A stretch of DNA of 64,000 nucleotides. Origin: Variovorax sp. EL159 (GTDB lineage Bacteria > Pseudomonadota > Gammaproteobacteria > Burkholderiales > Burkholderiaceae_C). The DNA lies in contig NZ_FMUJ01000001.1 of NCBI RefSeq assembly GCF_900100965.1, positions 1 through 64,000 on the forward strand. Direction: 5' to 3'. Below the pieces are notes generated by a model, which saw only the letters and a list, made by a program, of their open reading frames with translations, was not told where the DNA came from and searched no databases. Positions 19,935 through 29,734 of the stretch are shown piece after piece (positions within the stretch are counted from its first letter, which is position 1; the number at the start of each line of letters is the position of its first letter). A program made the translations under genes and the position numbers.

Positions 19935-20474
19935 TCAGGTGATGACGGGGCGCGACTGCAGCGCCCGGCCATCGGCGATGAACGAATCGCCGATCAGCAC
20001 GCGGAACTCCGCGCCATGGGGAAACTTCGGCTGTGCCATGGCCGGGGAGAGAAATTCGATCTCCAGCGCGTGGGGCAGCCCGCGCTCGAGCACCTCGCCC
20101 CGTGGCACGAGCCAGCGCGCCGAAAAGCCCTCGTTGTCGATCACCAGCGCGCAGCGGTATTCGCCAGCACCGATCGGCACGTCCTGCGAAGGCAGCGCCG
20201 GCTTGCGGAATTTCAGCTCGACCAGCAGGTGCGGCGTGAAAGCGCCCAGCGCATCGAAGCTCGGCGGCGCGGCCGGCGGTGCCCGGCGCGGCCGCTTGCT
20301 GACGAGCCACGCAATGACGTTGCCGATGATCGGCACCCACAGCACCATCAGCAGCGTGCCGATGTCGCGCGCGGTCGATCCCCGTTCCGCGTAGTGCCGC
20401 AGGAAGGCGCCACCCACGGCCACGCACAGAAGAATGATGACGATGAGTCGCCGGCGGAACTGGATGGTGGTCAT
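19935..20474 (-). CDS. Hypothetical membrane-anchored protein
   Basis: This 179-residue protein is not confidently recognised. Two hydrophobic segments lie near the N-terminus (about 9-25 and 40-60, the second LLMVLWVPIIGNVIAWLV). A basic Pro-rich linker follows, then a soluble domain of about 100 residues. The latter reads as beta-strands (VELKFRKPAL ... GEYRCALVIDNEGFSARW ... FRVLIGDSFIADGRAL). Its spacing and final Gly-Asp-x-Phe-x-Ala-x-Gly-x-Ala pattern resemble domain III of EF-Tu-like barrels; this is a pattern impression only. The ATG at 20474 is chosen because the longer frame lacks a membrane-compatible start. It stands alone between two same-strand genes. Confidence 0.7.
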   Translation of the reverse strand: MTTIQFRRRLIVIILLCVAVGGAFLRHYAERGSTARDIGTLLMVLWVPIIGNVIAWLVSKRPRRAPPAAPPSFDALGAFTPHLLVELKFRKPALPSQDVPIGAGEYRCALVIDNEGFSARWLVPRGEVLERGLPHALEIEFLSPAMAQPKFPHGAEFRVLIGDSFIADGRALQSRPVIT

Positions 20475-20572
20475 GAAGGCGCGGGGGTGAGCGGGGGTAG
20501 AAGCGGCCCCGGACCTTAACCCACCCGCACCATCGCATCGGCCGGCAGCGCCCACGCGGGCCGAAGTGCTCG

Positions 20573-22504
20573 TCAGTAGAAGAGCTGAGTCCGCAGGTCG
20601 CGTGAAACCGTCGTGCCCAGCGCGCGCAACTTCTGATAGGTGTCCGGGTCGGCAACCGGCGCCGGCAGGTTGACTTCCAGAACACGCCGGACCGTCAGCG
20701 TGTTCCCGTCTTGCGCGTAGCTCGATTCGTAGTGGCCCACTGGGCTCTCCAGGGACAAGGGCTTGGGGAGCGTCTTGACCTTGATGGCTTCAGGAAGGGT
20801 CAGTACCGTGATCTCTTCGTGCCGGCCGCTTGCCACGACGGCGGGGAAATCGCGTCGGGGTTGCGCAGCGAGTTCGTCAACGGTCGAGCGAATGCTGCTG
20901 AAGCTTCCCAGGCCCGCGGGAATAGTCAACGCGCCAGGTCCCGGTTGTTGAATCTGGTTCGCCAGCGTGAACTGCGTCGAATACGAGAACGCGGACGACA
21001 AGTCGCGTGTGTCACCAAGAACGTAGGTGCCCGTCCCGCTCTGCCCCGTAAGAAGCAGCATGCGACTGGCCACCTGGGGCTCGGTCCCTTTCGGCATCAG
21101 GGCCGCGACCTGGCGGTTGAGCAACTCGAAGAGGCCAGTGGCCACGACCTTGCTCTTGCCTTCCATCCCTCCTTCGGCATCGATCGAGAGTTCCGTGTCG
21201 ACGCGCACGGTGTCATGCGCGACGCTGCTCGGCGGAAGCGTGACCACCTTTGCGACACCATGGCCGTCGTCCGTGATCAGTGCCGGCTTGCCGCGTTCCA
21301 CAAGCGGCAAGACACCAAAAGGAGCGATGCGCGCGGTCGAATCCACGAAGAGATCGAATTCGGGAAGATAGGTGATCGCATGGTTGAAGGCTCCTGGCGT
21401 GACCGCGACCTTGGGCAAGGCGTACACCGCGCCGAGATTGACCAGCACAGGGCTGCTCTTGATGCCTTTGGCCGCGAGCAACGCTTCCAGCAGGGTCACG
21501 TGATCCTTGCAGTCACCGTACTTGATCTGTGCAATTGTTTCGGCCTCGTGTGGAACCACGCCACCCGCGCCGAGAAAGATCGCGACGTAACGCACGTCCT
21601 TGCTGACCCATTGGTACAGGGCTTGTGCCTGTGTGCGCCGGTCCTCGATTCCCTTGGTGAGTTCGTCGGCCAGTTTGCGGATGGCTGGCGTGACCTCGGC
21701 CTTGGGCCTGGCGCGTTCGAGGTAGGCCTTCCCGGCTGCTCCATAGTCGGCGAAGGTCGTGGCCGAAACGTGCGGGCTGAAATCGTAGGTGCTGACCGCC
21801 CCGGCCTCCGGCGCGTGGGCCGGGGCGTTGTTCAGGGTCCAGCGCCACATCTGGATGCCAGGCTGATCGGAGGCGACCTTGCCGCCTTCCAGTCCAACGG
21901 CATCGGTATGGAGGTCGAGCGATTCAGGTGCCCGTAGCGTGACCTTCGAAGACTGGATGTCCGAAGTCCGCGAGAACGTCTGCGACATCGAGAAGGCGCC
22001 TGGAAAAAGGGGCGTCCTCTGTGTCGTGCGCCAGCGCAGGGTCAGTACCGCACCAACTTCCGTCGCGGGGAACACGACCGTCTTGACCTTGGCGTCATCG
22101 AACATCGGTGCGCCTGCGCTCTGCGGGCTCTGTTGAAGCAGGATCTTGTCCGATGAGACATCGATCCGCCTGCCGTCCTTGGTGGTCGTGTAGGCCTCCA
22201 GCACCTCCAGCTCCTGCAGTGAAGTGCTGTAGCTCAGGGGGATCTGGCTGTTCTGTCTGACGCCCTGATCGTTGTTGAGGCGAATGCTTTCCGAGCGCTC
22301 GAAGGTGTAGGTGCCGTCGGAGCGCACGTCATAGCTCATGTCGTTGCGCAAGAAACTGAAGCCCGGTTCGTAGGCCTTGGCCACGCTCGGTTGCTGGGCC
22401 GCGGCGTGACCGGCCGCGGTGGCAAGGAGCAGCAATCCACAGGCCTGCCTGAGGCGAGCCCGCGTCTTGTGGGGGAGAAAAAGCCTCGGGGAACTGTTCA
22501 GCAT
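20573..22504 (-). CDS. Secreted DUF3857 / transglutaminase-like domain protein
   Basis: This 643-residue exported protein has a signal peptide ending near AAGHAAAQQ. A DUF3857 beta-rich domain follows (about 50-230). The transglutaminase-like core has an apparent triad: Cys332 in GDCKDH, His375 in FNHAITY and Asp388 in FVDST. A C-terminal beta-rich domain follows. The ATG at 22504 is preceded by GGGGAG at good spacing; an earlier ATG at 22534 is less likely. Such proteins act in the periplasm, possibly as peptidases or cross-linking enzymes; the reaction is unknown. It is separated from ppc by about 165 bp. Confidence 0.88.
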   Translation of the reverse strand: MLNSSPRLFLPHKTRARLRQACGLLLLATAAGHAAAQQPSVAKAYEPGFSFLRNDMSYDVRSDGTYTFERSESIRLNNDQGVRQNSQIPLSYSTSLQELEVLEAYTTTKDGRRIDVSSDKILLQQSPQSAGAPMFDDAKVKTVVFPATEVGAVLTLRWRTTQRTPLFPGAFSMSQTFSRTSDIQSSKVTLRAPESLDLHTDAVGLEGGKVASDQPGIQMWRWTLNNAPAHAPEAGAVSTYDFSPHVSATTFADYGAAGKAYLERARPKAEVTPAIRKLADELTKGIEDRRTQAQALYQWVSKDVRYVAIFLGAGGVVPHEAETIAQIKYGDCKDHVTLLEALLAAKGIKSSPVLVNLGAVYALPKVAVTPGAFNHAITYLPEFDLFVDSTARIAPFGVLPLVERGKPALITDDGHGVAKVVTLPPSSVAHDTVRVDTELSIDAEGGMEGKSKVVATGLFELLNRQVAALMPKGTEPQVASRMLLLTGQSGTGTYVLGDTRDLSSAFSYSTQFTLANQIQQPGPGALTIPAGLGSFSSIRSTVDELAAQPRRDFPAVVASGRHEEITVLTLPEAIKVKTLPKPLSLESPVGHYESSYAQDGNTLTVRRVLEVNLPAPVADPDTYQKLRALGTTVSRDLRTQLFY

Positions 22505-22670
22505 GAACGGCTCCCCGGATCCGATGGGCGACATGCCGGAACGCTGGAGCTCAGCGTGGTGCGCAGACGATGGCTCATTTCATACCCCCTTGGCACTCGG
22601 GCCTGTTCTGAAAAGACACCCTGGCATGGAGCCGGCATCGCATCCTTGCGCACCGGCTCGGCGGCACGCG

Positions 22671-25514
22671 TCAGCCGGTGTTGCGCAAGCCCGCAGCCAC
22701 GCCGTTGATCGAAATGTGAATGCCGCGCTGCAGCCGCTCGCCGCCATCGCCCGCGCGATAGCGCCGCATCAGCTCCACCTGCAGGTGATGCAGCGGGTCG
22801 ATGTACGGAAAGCGATGCCGCACCGAGCGCTGCATCTCGGCGTTGCCTTCGAGCCGCTGCTTCGCGCCGGTGATGAGCGTGAGCGCGTCCGAGGTGCGAT
22901 GCCATTCGGCCTCGATCATCGAGAAGACTTTCTGCCGCAGCTTGCGGTCGCTCACCAGTTCGGCATAGCGCGAGGCCAGCGCGAGGTCGCTCTTGGCAAG
23001 CACCATGTCCATGTTCGACAGCAGCGTGCGAAAGAAAGGCCACTGCGCGTACATGCGCTGCAGCAGCGTCTGGCGTTCCTTCTTGCCCGCGGCATTGCCC
23101 GCAGCGGCAAGGAACTGCTCCACGCCCGAGCCGAAGCCGAACCAGCCCGGAATGGTGAGGCGGCACTGGCCCCAGCTGAAGCTCCACGGCACCGCGCGCA
23201 GGTCGTCGATCTTGTGGCTTGGGTTGCGCGAGGCGGGGCGCGAGCCGATGTTGAGTTCGGCGATCTCACGGATCGGCGTGGCGCTGAAGAAGTACTCGCC
23301 GAAGCCCGGTGTCTCGTAGACCAGCTTGCGGTAGGTGGCCATGCTGGCGGCCGAAAGTTCGCTCGCGGCCGACAGGAAGGTGGCGGGCGCCGGCTTGCCC
23401 TGCGGCAGCAGCGTGGCTTCGAGCGTGGCGGCCACCAGCGTTTCGAGGTTGCGCCGGCCGATCTCGCGGTTGGCGTACTTGGAGCCGATCACCTCGCCCT
23501 GTTCGGTCAGGCGGATCTGTCCGCGCACCGTGCCGGGTGGCTGCGCCAGGATCGCCTGGTAGCTCGGACCGCCGCCGCGCCCCACCGTGCCGCCACGGCC
23601 ATGGAACATGCGCAGGCGAATCGGGTTGGCCTTCTTCTTGTTGAGTTCGTCGAACAGCGACACCAGCGCGATGCCGGCGCGGTACAGCTCCCAGTTGCTG
23701 GTGAAGATGCCGCCGTCCTTGTTGCTGTCGCTGTAGCCGAGCATCACGTCCTGTTCGGCGCCGGAGCGTTCGATCAGCGCCTGGATGTTCGGCAGCGCAT
23801 AGAAGGCACGCACGATGGGCGCGGCGTTGCGCAGGTCTTCGATGGTTTCGAAGAGCGGCACCACGATCAGGTCGCAGGTCGCGTTGCTGTTCATCGCGCC
23901 GCGCAGCAGGCCCACTTCTTTTTGCAGCAGCAGGGCTTCGAGCAGGTCGCTCACCGTTTCGGTGTGGCTGATGATGTAGTGGCGGATGGCGGCCGCGCCG
24001 TAGCGGGCACGCGAGGCGCGGGCGGCCGCGAAGATCGCAAGCTCGCTCTTGGCCAGCGGCGAGTAGTCGGCATCGGGCACGCGCAGCGGGCGGGCGTCGT
24101 CGAGCAGCTTCAGCAGCAGTGTCTGCTTGGCCTCTTCGGCCAGCGAGGCATACGAAGGCTCGATGCGTGCGGTGGCGAGCAGCTCGGCGATCACGGCTTC
24201 GTGCTTGTCGGAACTCTGGCGCAGGTCGACCGTGGCCAGGTGAAAGCCGAACACTTCCACCGCGCGGATCAGCGGCCGAAGGCGCGGCGCCGCGAGCACG
24301 CTGCCGTGCTTTTCGTCGAGCGACTCTTCGAGCGTGCGCAGGTCGACAAGGAACTCTTCGGCGCTGGCATACGGGTTCTGCGGTGCGACGGCATGGCGCG
24401 CCGCTTCGCCACCGGTGAGTTCGCGCAGCGTGGCCGCAAGGCGCGCGTACACGCCGGTGAGCGCGCGGCGGTAAGGCTCGTCCTTGCGGTGTTCGCTGGT
24501 GTCGGGCGAGCGTTCGGCCAGTGCCTGCATCTCGACCGACACATCGACCAGCGTGGCCGAGAGCGACAGCTCGCCGCCCAGGTAGTGCACTTCGGTGAGG
24601 TAGTGGCGCAGCGCGAGTTCGGACTGGCGGCTGAGCGCGTATTCGAGCGTCTCGGCGGTCACGTTGGGGTTGCCGTCGCGGTCGCCGCCGATCCACTGGC
24701 CCATGCGCAAGAAGGGCGCGACCGACGGCGCGACGCCGCCCTGGGCCAGCGCACCTTCGAGGTCGGCATAGACGCGCGGAATCTCGCGCAGGAAGGTGGC
24801 TTCGTAGTAGCTCAGCGCGTTCTCGATCTCGTCGGCCACCGTGAGCTTGGAGAAGCGCAACAGGCGCGTCTGCCAGATCTGCGTGACGCGGATGCGCATC
24901 TGCGTTTCGTTGTCGGCGAACTCGATGGGCGTGAGCGCGTCCTTGCCGCCTGCGTAGGCGCTCTGGCGCAGCCGGATCTCGTCGCGCGTGGTCAGCAGCA
25001 GCGCGATGGCGCGCTCGGCATCGAGGATGCTCTTGCGCTGCACTTCGGTCGGGTGCGCGGTGAGCACGGGCGACACATAGCTGTGGGCCAGCGAGGCCAC
25101 GATCTCGTCGGGCTTGACGCCGGCCTTGCGGATGCGGGCCAGCGCGGTCTGCAGGTCGCCGTCGGCGGTTTCGCCGGCACGCTCGGCCTCGGTGCGGCGG
25201 CGGATCTGGTGGCGGTCTTCCGCGAGGTTGGCCAGGTGGCTGAAATAAGTGAAGGCGCGGATCACGCGCACCGTTTCGGCCGCGCTCAGGCCCTTGAGCA
25301 GGTTCTTCAGGGCACGGTCGGCCGCGTGGTCGGCATCGCGCCGGAACGCCACGGACAGGGTCCGGATCTTTTCCACCAACGCATAGGTCTCGTCGCCCTC
25401 CTGTTCCCGGATCACATCGCCGAGGATCCGGCCCAACAGCCGGATGTCGTCGATCAGTGGCTGGTCTTCGGCCTGGCGGCGCTTGGGGGGAGCAGGGGTC
25501 TTGCTGGCTTTCAT
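22671..25514 (-). CDS. ppc: Phosphoenolpyruvate carboxylase
   Basis: This enzyme carboxylates PEP to oxaloacetate, refilling the TCA cycle. The 947-residue protein has the first catalytic motif [15 protein letters not shown] (His near residue 154) and the second [17 protein letters not shown]. It ends with the invariant C-terminal RNTG. Length and motifs are complete, so it should be active. It is divergent from hemC with 84 bp between start codons, so the two share a control region. Confidence 0.98.
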   Translation of the reverse strand: MKASKTPAPPKRRQAEDQPLIDDIRLLGRILGDVIREQEGDETYALVEKIRTLSVAFRRDADHAADRALKNLLKGLSAAETVRVIRAFTYFSHLANLAEDRHQIRRRTEAERAGETADGDLQTALARIRKAGVKPDEIVASLAHSYVSPVLTAHPTEVQRKSILDAERAIALLLTTRDEIRLRQSAYAGGKDALTPIEFADNETQMRIRVTQIWQTRLLRFSKLTVADEIENALSYYEATFLREIPRVYADLEGALAQGGVAPSVAPFLRMGQWIGGDRDGNPNVTAETLEYALSRQSELALRHYLTEVHYLGGELSLSATLVDVSVEMQALAERSPDTSEHRKDEPYRRALTGVYARLAATLRELTGGEAARHAVAPQNPYASAEEFLVDLRTLEESLDEKHGSVLAAPRLRPLIRAVEVFGFHLATVDLRQSSDKHEAVIAELLATARIEPSYASLAEEAKQTLLLKLLDDARPLRVPDADYSPLAKSELAIFAAARASRARYGAAAIRHYIISHTETVSDLLEALLLQKEVGLLRGAMNSNATCDLIVVPLFETIEDLRNAAPIVRAFYALPNIQALIERSGAEQDVMLGYSDSNKDGGIFTSNWELYRAGIALVSLFDELNKKKANPIRLRMFHGRGGTVGRGGGPSYQAILAQPPGTVRGQIRLTEQGEVIGSKYANREIGRRNLETLVAATLEATLLPQGKPAPATFLSAASELSAASMATYRKLVYETPGFGEYFFSATPIREIAELNIGSRPASRNPSHKIDDLRAVPWSFSWGQCRLTIPGWFGFGSGVEQFLAAAGNAAGKKERQTLLQRMYAQWPFFRTLLSNMDMVLAKSDLALASRYAELVSDRKLRQKVFSMIEAEWHRTSDALTLITGAKQRLEGNAEMQRSVRHRFPYIDPLHHLQVELMRRYRAGDGGERLQRGIHISINGVAAGLRNTG

Positions 25515-25573
25515 TCGATGTTGTTCCTGGGGACTTGAATGGACGCGCCGACTGCGTTGCTGCGGCGCAACAT

Positions 25574-25581
25574 GCTAGCAT
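25574..25581 (+). promoter_or_regulatory. Possible extended -10 element for hemC
   Basis: The octamer GCTAGCAT (preceded by T, giving TGCTAGCAT) matches an extended -10 box and lies 18 bp before the ATG at 25599. No convincing -35 box is seen at 16-18 bp, as expected if the TG extension compensates. This is weak evidence. Confidence 0.35.
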
Positions 25582-25598
25582 TCCGAGGGTCTGAAAAC

Positions 25599-26525
25599 AT
25601 GTACTTTTTGGGAACGGTCTTGAGCAATATCGTCATCGCCACGCGCGAAAGTCGCCTGGCCTTGTGGCAGGCCGAACACGTGCAGGCACTTCTGCAAGAA
25701 CGGGGCCACACGGTCAGCCTGCTGGGCCTCACGACCACCGGCGACCAGATCCTCGACCGCTCGCTCAGCAAGGTCGGCGGCAAAGGCCTCTTCGTCAAGG
25801 AACTCGAACTCGCGCTGGAAGAGGGGCGCGCCGACATCGCGGTCCACTCGCTCAAGGACGTGCCGATGGACCTGCCCGAAGGCTTCACGCTGGCCTGCGT
25901 GCTGGAACGCGAAGACCCGCGCGACGCCCTGGTGTCGCCTCGCTATGCCTCGCTCGACGAACTGCCGCAGGGCGCGGTGGTCGGCACGTCCAGCCTGCGC
26001 CGCGTGGTGCTGCTGCGTGCGCTGCGGCCCGACCTGCGCATCGAACCGCTGCGCGGCAATCTCGACACGCGCCTGCGCAAGCTCGACGACGGGCAGTACG
26101 ACGCGATCGTGCTGGCTGCAGCCGGGCTCAAGCGCTTGGGCCTCGAAAGCCGCATCCGCGTGGCCTTCGATCCCGACGCCATGCTGCCCGCCGCAGGGCA
26201 GGGCGCGCTCGGCATCGAGGTGCGCGCGGACCGCGCCGAACTGATCGAGCTATTGGGTTCGCTCACGCACCGGGGCGACTGGCTCTCGACCGCCGCCGAA
26301 CGCGCCGTGAGCCGTGCGATGGGCGGCAGTTGCTCGATGCCGCTGGCGGCGCATGCCCGCTGGCAGGCTGATGGCGCGCTGCGCATCGACGCGGCGTGGG
26401 GCGACCCGGAAGGCCAGGCGCCGCTGGTGAAGATCCACGTGCATGCGCCGGCCGACGACTTCGCCCAGGCCGACGCGCTCGGTGGCCGCGCTGCTGCCAT
26501 GCTGCGCGACGCGGGCGCCCACTGA
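25599..26525 (+). CDS. hemC: Hydroxymethylbilane synthase (porphobilinogen deaminase)
   Basis: This enzyme joins four porphobilinogen units into hydroxymethylbilane for heme and sirohaem synthesis. The protein of about 308 residues shows the catalytic Asp motif [11 protein letters not shown]. It also has [13 protein letters not shown] and the dipyrromethane-cofactor cysteine in GGSCSMPL (about residue 245). The start is uncertain. ATG 25599 is annotated, but TTG 25620 gives the usual N-terminus ([16 protein letters not shown]), and an ATG at 25539 is also in frame. It is the first gene of hemC-hemD-hemX-hemY. Confidence 0.95.
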   Translation: MYFLGTVLSNIVIATRESRLALWQAEHVQALLQERGHTVSLLGLTTTGDQILDRSLSKVGGKGLFVKELELALEEGRADIAVHSLKDVPMDLPEGFTLACVLEREDPRDALVSPRYASLDELPQGAVVGTSSLRRVVLLRALRPDLRIEPLRGNLDTRLRKLDDGQYDAIVLAAAGLKRLGLESRIRVAFDPDAMLPAAGQGALGIEVRADRAELIELLGSLTHRGDWLSTAAERAVSRAMGGSCSMPLAAHARWQADGALRIDAAWGDPEGQAPLVKIHVHAPADDFAQADALGGRAAAMLRDAGAH

Positions 26526-26541
26526 AATCCGTGGTCATCGT

Positions 26542-27324
26542 ATGACCGCGCGCCCCGTCATCGTCACGCGACCGGCGCGCGAGGCGGTGCAATGGGTCGA
26601 TGAATTGCGTGCCGCCGGCATCGATGCGGTGGCGTTGCCGCTGATCGTGATTGCGCCGGTGGCCGACGTCGAACCCCTGCACGCGGCCTGGCGCCGGCTC
26701 GCAAGCTATGCGGCATTGATGTTCGTGAGCGCCACGGCCGTCGAGAATTTCTTCCTGCACCAAGGGCCGGATGCGGCGACCGACGCCATTGCGGGCCGCC
26801 GCTTCTGGGCCACGGGCCCTGGCACCACGCGCGCCTTGTTGCGCGCTGGCGTGCCGCAGCAAGCCATCGACGCACCGCCCCCCGAAGCCACGCGCTTCGA
26901 CTCTGAGGCGCTGTGGGAGCGGGTGCGGACCCAGGTGTCGGCAGGCACGCGCGTGCTGATCGTGCGCGGCGGCGATGAGGCGGGGCGCCCGGCCGGCCGC
27001 GATTGGCTCGCCAATGAAATCGACACCGCCGGTGGCCTGCGCGACACCGTGGTGGCCTACCGCCGCCTGCCACCGTTGTTCGACAACAGCGCGCGGCAGC
27101 TCGCCATCGACGGCGTCGAGGGCCGCGCGATCTGGCTCTTCAGCAGCTCGGAGGCGATCGGCAATCTCCAGCGCGCGATGCCCGATGCGACATGGCACGC
27201 GGCAAGCGCGGTGGTCACCCATGCACGCATCGGCGAAGCCGCGCGGGCCGCGGGTTTCGGGGCGTTGCGTGTATGCACACCCTTGCGGGAAGCGCTGATC
27301 GCGTCGATAGAATCCTTGGCATGA
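26542..27324 (+). CDS. hemD: Uroporphyrinogen-III synthase
   Basis: This enzyme cyclises hydroxymethylbilane with D-ring inversion. The 260-residue protein starts with the family pattern RPVIVTRPAREAVQWVDELR. It includes FVSATAVENFF and the conserved IWLFSSSEAIGNL region. As is normal for this poorly conserved family, overall identity is low but the bilobed layout is visible. The ATG at 26542 lies 16 bp after hemC. The stop overlaps the start of the next gene (ATGA), which supports coupling. Confidence 0.93.
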   Translation: MTARPVIVTRPAREAVQWVDELRAAGIDAVALPLIVIAPVADVEPLHAAWRRLASYAALMFVSATAVENFFLHQGPDAATDAIAGRRFWATGPGTTRALLRAGVPQQAIDAPPPEATRFDSEALWERVRTQVSAGTRVLIVRGGDEAGRPAGRDWLANEIDTAGGLRDTVVAYRRLPPLFDNSARQLAIDGVEGRAIWLFSSSEAIGNLQRAMPDATWHAASAVVTHARIGEAARAAGFGALRVCTPLREALIASIESLA

Positions 27325-28415
27325 GTGCCGCGTCCCCGTCCGACGACCTTTCTCCCCCCTCCGCCGTCTCGGCACCGGTGCCCGCCGCGTTGGCGCCGCA
27401 CCAGACGCCTGCCGCGCAAGCCGCGGGCGCGTTGATCCTGTCGCGCATCGGATTCGGCCTGCTGGCCCTCGTGACCGTCTTCACGCTGATCGCGACCATC
27501 GCGCTGTGGCAGAAGGTCAGCGGCATGAAGGAGCAGTTGGCCCGGCAAAGCGCCGACGCCATCGCGCAATCGATGGAAGCGCGTGCGCTGGCACGCCAGG
27601 CCAGCGACACCGTGCGCGATTCCGCCGCCCGCGTGGCCCTGATCGAAACTCGCGTGGCTGAAGTCGCGCTGCAGCGTTCGCAGCTCGAAGAACTGATCCA
27701 GAGCCTTTCGCGCTCGCGCGACGAAAACCTCGTCATCGATATCGAATCGGCCGTGCGCCTGGCCCTGCAGCAGGCGCAGGTGACGGGCAGCGTCGAGCCC
27801 TTGCTCGCGGCACTGAAGGGCGGCGACCTGCGCATCTCGCGCGCCGCACAGCCGCGGCTCGCGCCTCTGCAGCGCGCCATGCAGCGCGACGCCGACCGGC
27901 TGCGCAGCAGCGCCAGCACCGACAACGCCGAAGCCCTGCAAAGGCTCGACGAACTGATGCGCAGCGTGGACGACCTGCCGACGCTCAATGCCGTGGCCGT
28001 GCGCGGCACCGGCGCCAATGCCTGGCAGGTCGAACCGATTCCCGCCGATGCGCCGTGGTGGCGCCGCGTGCTGCTGACGGTGCGCGGCGAGGCCCGCTCG
28101 CTGGTTCGCGTCGGCCGCATCCAGAGCCCCGAAGCCGTGCTGCTGGTGCCCGAACAGTCTTACTTCCTGCGCGAGAACCTCAAGCTCAAGCTGCTCAATG
28201 CGCGCCTGTCGCTGCTGTCGCGCCAGGTGGACGCCACGCGCACCGAGCTGGCCCAGGTGGCCGCGTCGCTGAACCGCTATTTCGATCCCGCGTCGCGCCG
28301 CACGCAAGCCGCCGCCACGCTGCTGCAGCAGTTGCAGCAACAGGTGAAGACCACCGAGCCCGTGCGTATCGACGACACGCTCGCTGCCCTGGCGACAGCC
28401 GCCGCAGGACGCTGA
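27321..28415 (+). CDS. hemX: HemX-like membrane protein (annotated uroporphyrinogen-III C-methyltransferase family)
   Basis: The 364-residue product has a Pro/Ala-rich cytosolic N-terminus (1-35). One membrane helix follows (about 45-68, GFGLLALVTVFTLIATIALW), then a long periplasmic coiled coil and helical domain. HemX proteins carry the methyltransferase name historically but lack a SAM-binding domain; none is visible here. Its role is probably structural in heme enzyme assembly. It overlaps hemD by 4 bp and is 7 bp upstream of hemY. Confidence 0.88.
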   Translation: MSAASPSDDLSPPSAVSAPVPAALAPHQTPAAQAAGALILSRIGFGLLALVTVFTLIATIALWQKVSGMKEQLARQSADAIAQSMEARALARQASDTVRDSAARVALIETRVAEVALQRSQLEELIQSLSRSRDENLVIDIESAVRLALQQAQVTGSVEPLLAALKGGDLRISRAAQPRLAPLQRAMQRDADRLRSSASTDNAEALQRLDELMRSVDDLPTLNAVAVRGTGANAWQVEPIPADAPWWRRVLLTVRGEARSLVRVGRIQSPEAVLLVPEQSYFLRENLKLKLLNARLSLLSRQVDATRTELAQVAASLNRYFDPASRRTQAAATLLQQLQQQVKTTEPVRIDDTLAALATAAAGR

Positions 28416-28422
28416 TCCACTC

Positions 28423-29706
28423 ATGCGCGCTGCAATCTGGCTCCTTGCGCTCTTCGCCGTCGCGGCGGCCGTGGCCCTGTTCGCGGGCAACAACCAGGGC
28501 ACGATCACCGTGTTCTGGCCGCCCTGGCGCGTCGACCTGTCGCTGAACCTCGTCCTCGTGATCCTGCTGGCGACCTTCGTGTTGCTGCACGTCGCGCTAC
28601 GCGCCCTGGCCGCGCTGTTCTCTCTGCCAACGCAGGCGCGCCAATGGCGGCTGCAACAGAAGGAACGCACGCTGCATGCGGCCTTGCTCGACGCGATGGT
28701 GCAACTGATCGCTGGCCGCTTCTCGCGGGCACGCAAGGCGGCACAGGCCGCGCTCACGCAAGAGAAGACGCTGTCCGCGCTCGGCGCGAGCCTGCCGCAG
28801 GCGCAGCAGGTGCGCGTGCTGGCGCATCTGCTGGCAGCCGAAAGCGCGCAGGCCTTGCAAGACAAGCCGGCGCGTGACGCGCATCTGCAGCAGGCCCTGA
28901 ACGAAAGCGCCGACCGCACCGTGCTGTCGAGCCCCGAGACGCGCGAAGGCGTGCAACTGCGCGCCGCGCGCTGGGCGCTCGAAGACCGCGATGCGCCCGC
29001 TGCACTCGCACGGCTCGAAGAACTGCCGCAGGGCGTGCAACGGCGAACGCTGGCCCTGCGCCTGCATCTCAAGGCGGCCCGCCTGGACCGGCGCACCGTC
29101 GAAGCCCTCGAAACCGCGCGCCTGCTGGCCAAGCACCGCGCATTCTCCGAAGCTGCCGCGCAGAGCATCTTGCGCGGGCTGGCCACCGAGCTGCTGTCGG
29201 GCGCGCACGATCCGGCGCAACTGCTGCGTGCCTGGTCCGAGCTCGATGCCAACGAACGCGGCATGCCCGAAGTGGCGATCCACGCGGCGCAGCGCATGGT
29301 CGCGCTGCGTGGCGACCTGGCATTGGCGCGCGGCTGGCTGTTGCCGGCATGGGAGCGCATGGTCGCCAACCCGCGCGGCCTGGGCGATGCGCTGCGCGTC
29401 AAGCTGACGCGCGCGCTCGAAGCGGGGCTCGACTCGGTCGATGCCGACTGGCTGGCCCGCATCGAAAGCGCGCAACGCAACAACCCGCGCGATCCGAACC
29501 TGCAGTACCTCGCGGGCATGGCCTGCATGAAGCGGCAGTTGTGGGGCAAGGCCCAGCAGTTGCTTACGCAGGCCGGGCTGGGGCTGCAGGACACCGATCT
29601 TTATCGGCGCGCGTGGTCTGCGCTGGCGCAGTTGGCCGAAGCCCGCGAAGACGCGGAGCAGGCCGCCGAGGCGTGGAAGCGCGCGGCGCAGATCGAGAAC
29701 ACCTGA
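28423..29706 (+). CDS. hemY: HemY-like protein, TPR-containing, heme biosynthesis operon
   Basis: This 427-residue inner-membrane protein has two N-terminal membrane helices (about 3-20 and 40-65). They surround the conserved short loop GNNQGTITVFWPPWRVDLS. A cytoplasmic or periplasmic series of TPR-like helical repeats follows. This is the proteobacterial HemY_N family, unrelated to the Bacillus protoporphyrinogen oxidase of the same name. It is the last gene of the heme operon and converges on the DHA2 exporter with 28 bp between stops. Confidence 0.9.
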   Translation: MRAAIWLLALFAVAAAVALFAGNNQGTITVFWPPWRVDLSLNLVLVILLATFVLLHVALRALAALFSLPTQARQWRLQQKERTLHAALLDAMVQLIAGRFSRARKAAQAALTQEKTLSALGASLPQAQQVRVLAHLLAAESAQALQDKPARDAHLQQALNESADRTVLSSPETREGVQLRAARWALEDRDAPAALARLEELPQGVQRRTLALRLHLKAARLDRRTVEALETARLLAKHRAFSEAAAQSILRGLATELLSGAHDPAQLLRAWSELDANERGMPEVAIHAAQRMVALRGDLALARGWLLPAWERMVANPRGLGDALRVKLTRALEAGLDSVDADWLARIESAQRNNPRDPNLQYLAGMACMKRQLWGKAQQLLTQAGLGLQDTDLYRRAWSALAQLAEAREDAEQAAEAWKRAAQIENT

Positions 29707-29734
29707 GCGTTTTCTGTCCGGGTGCCCCCTGGCT

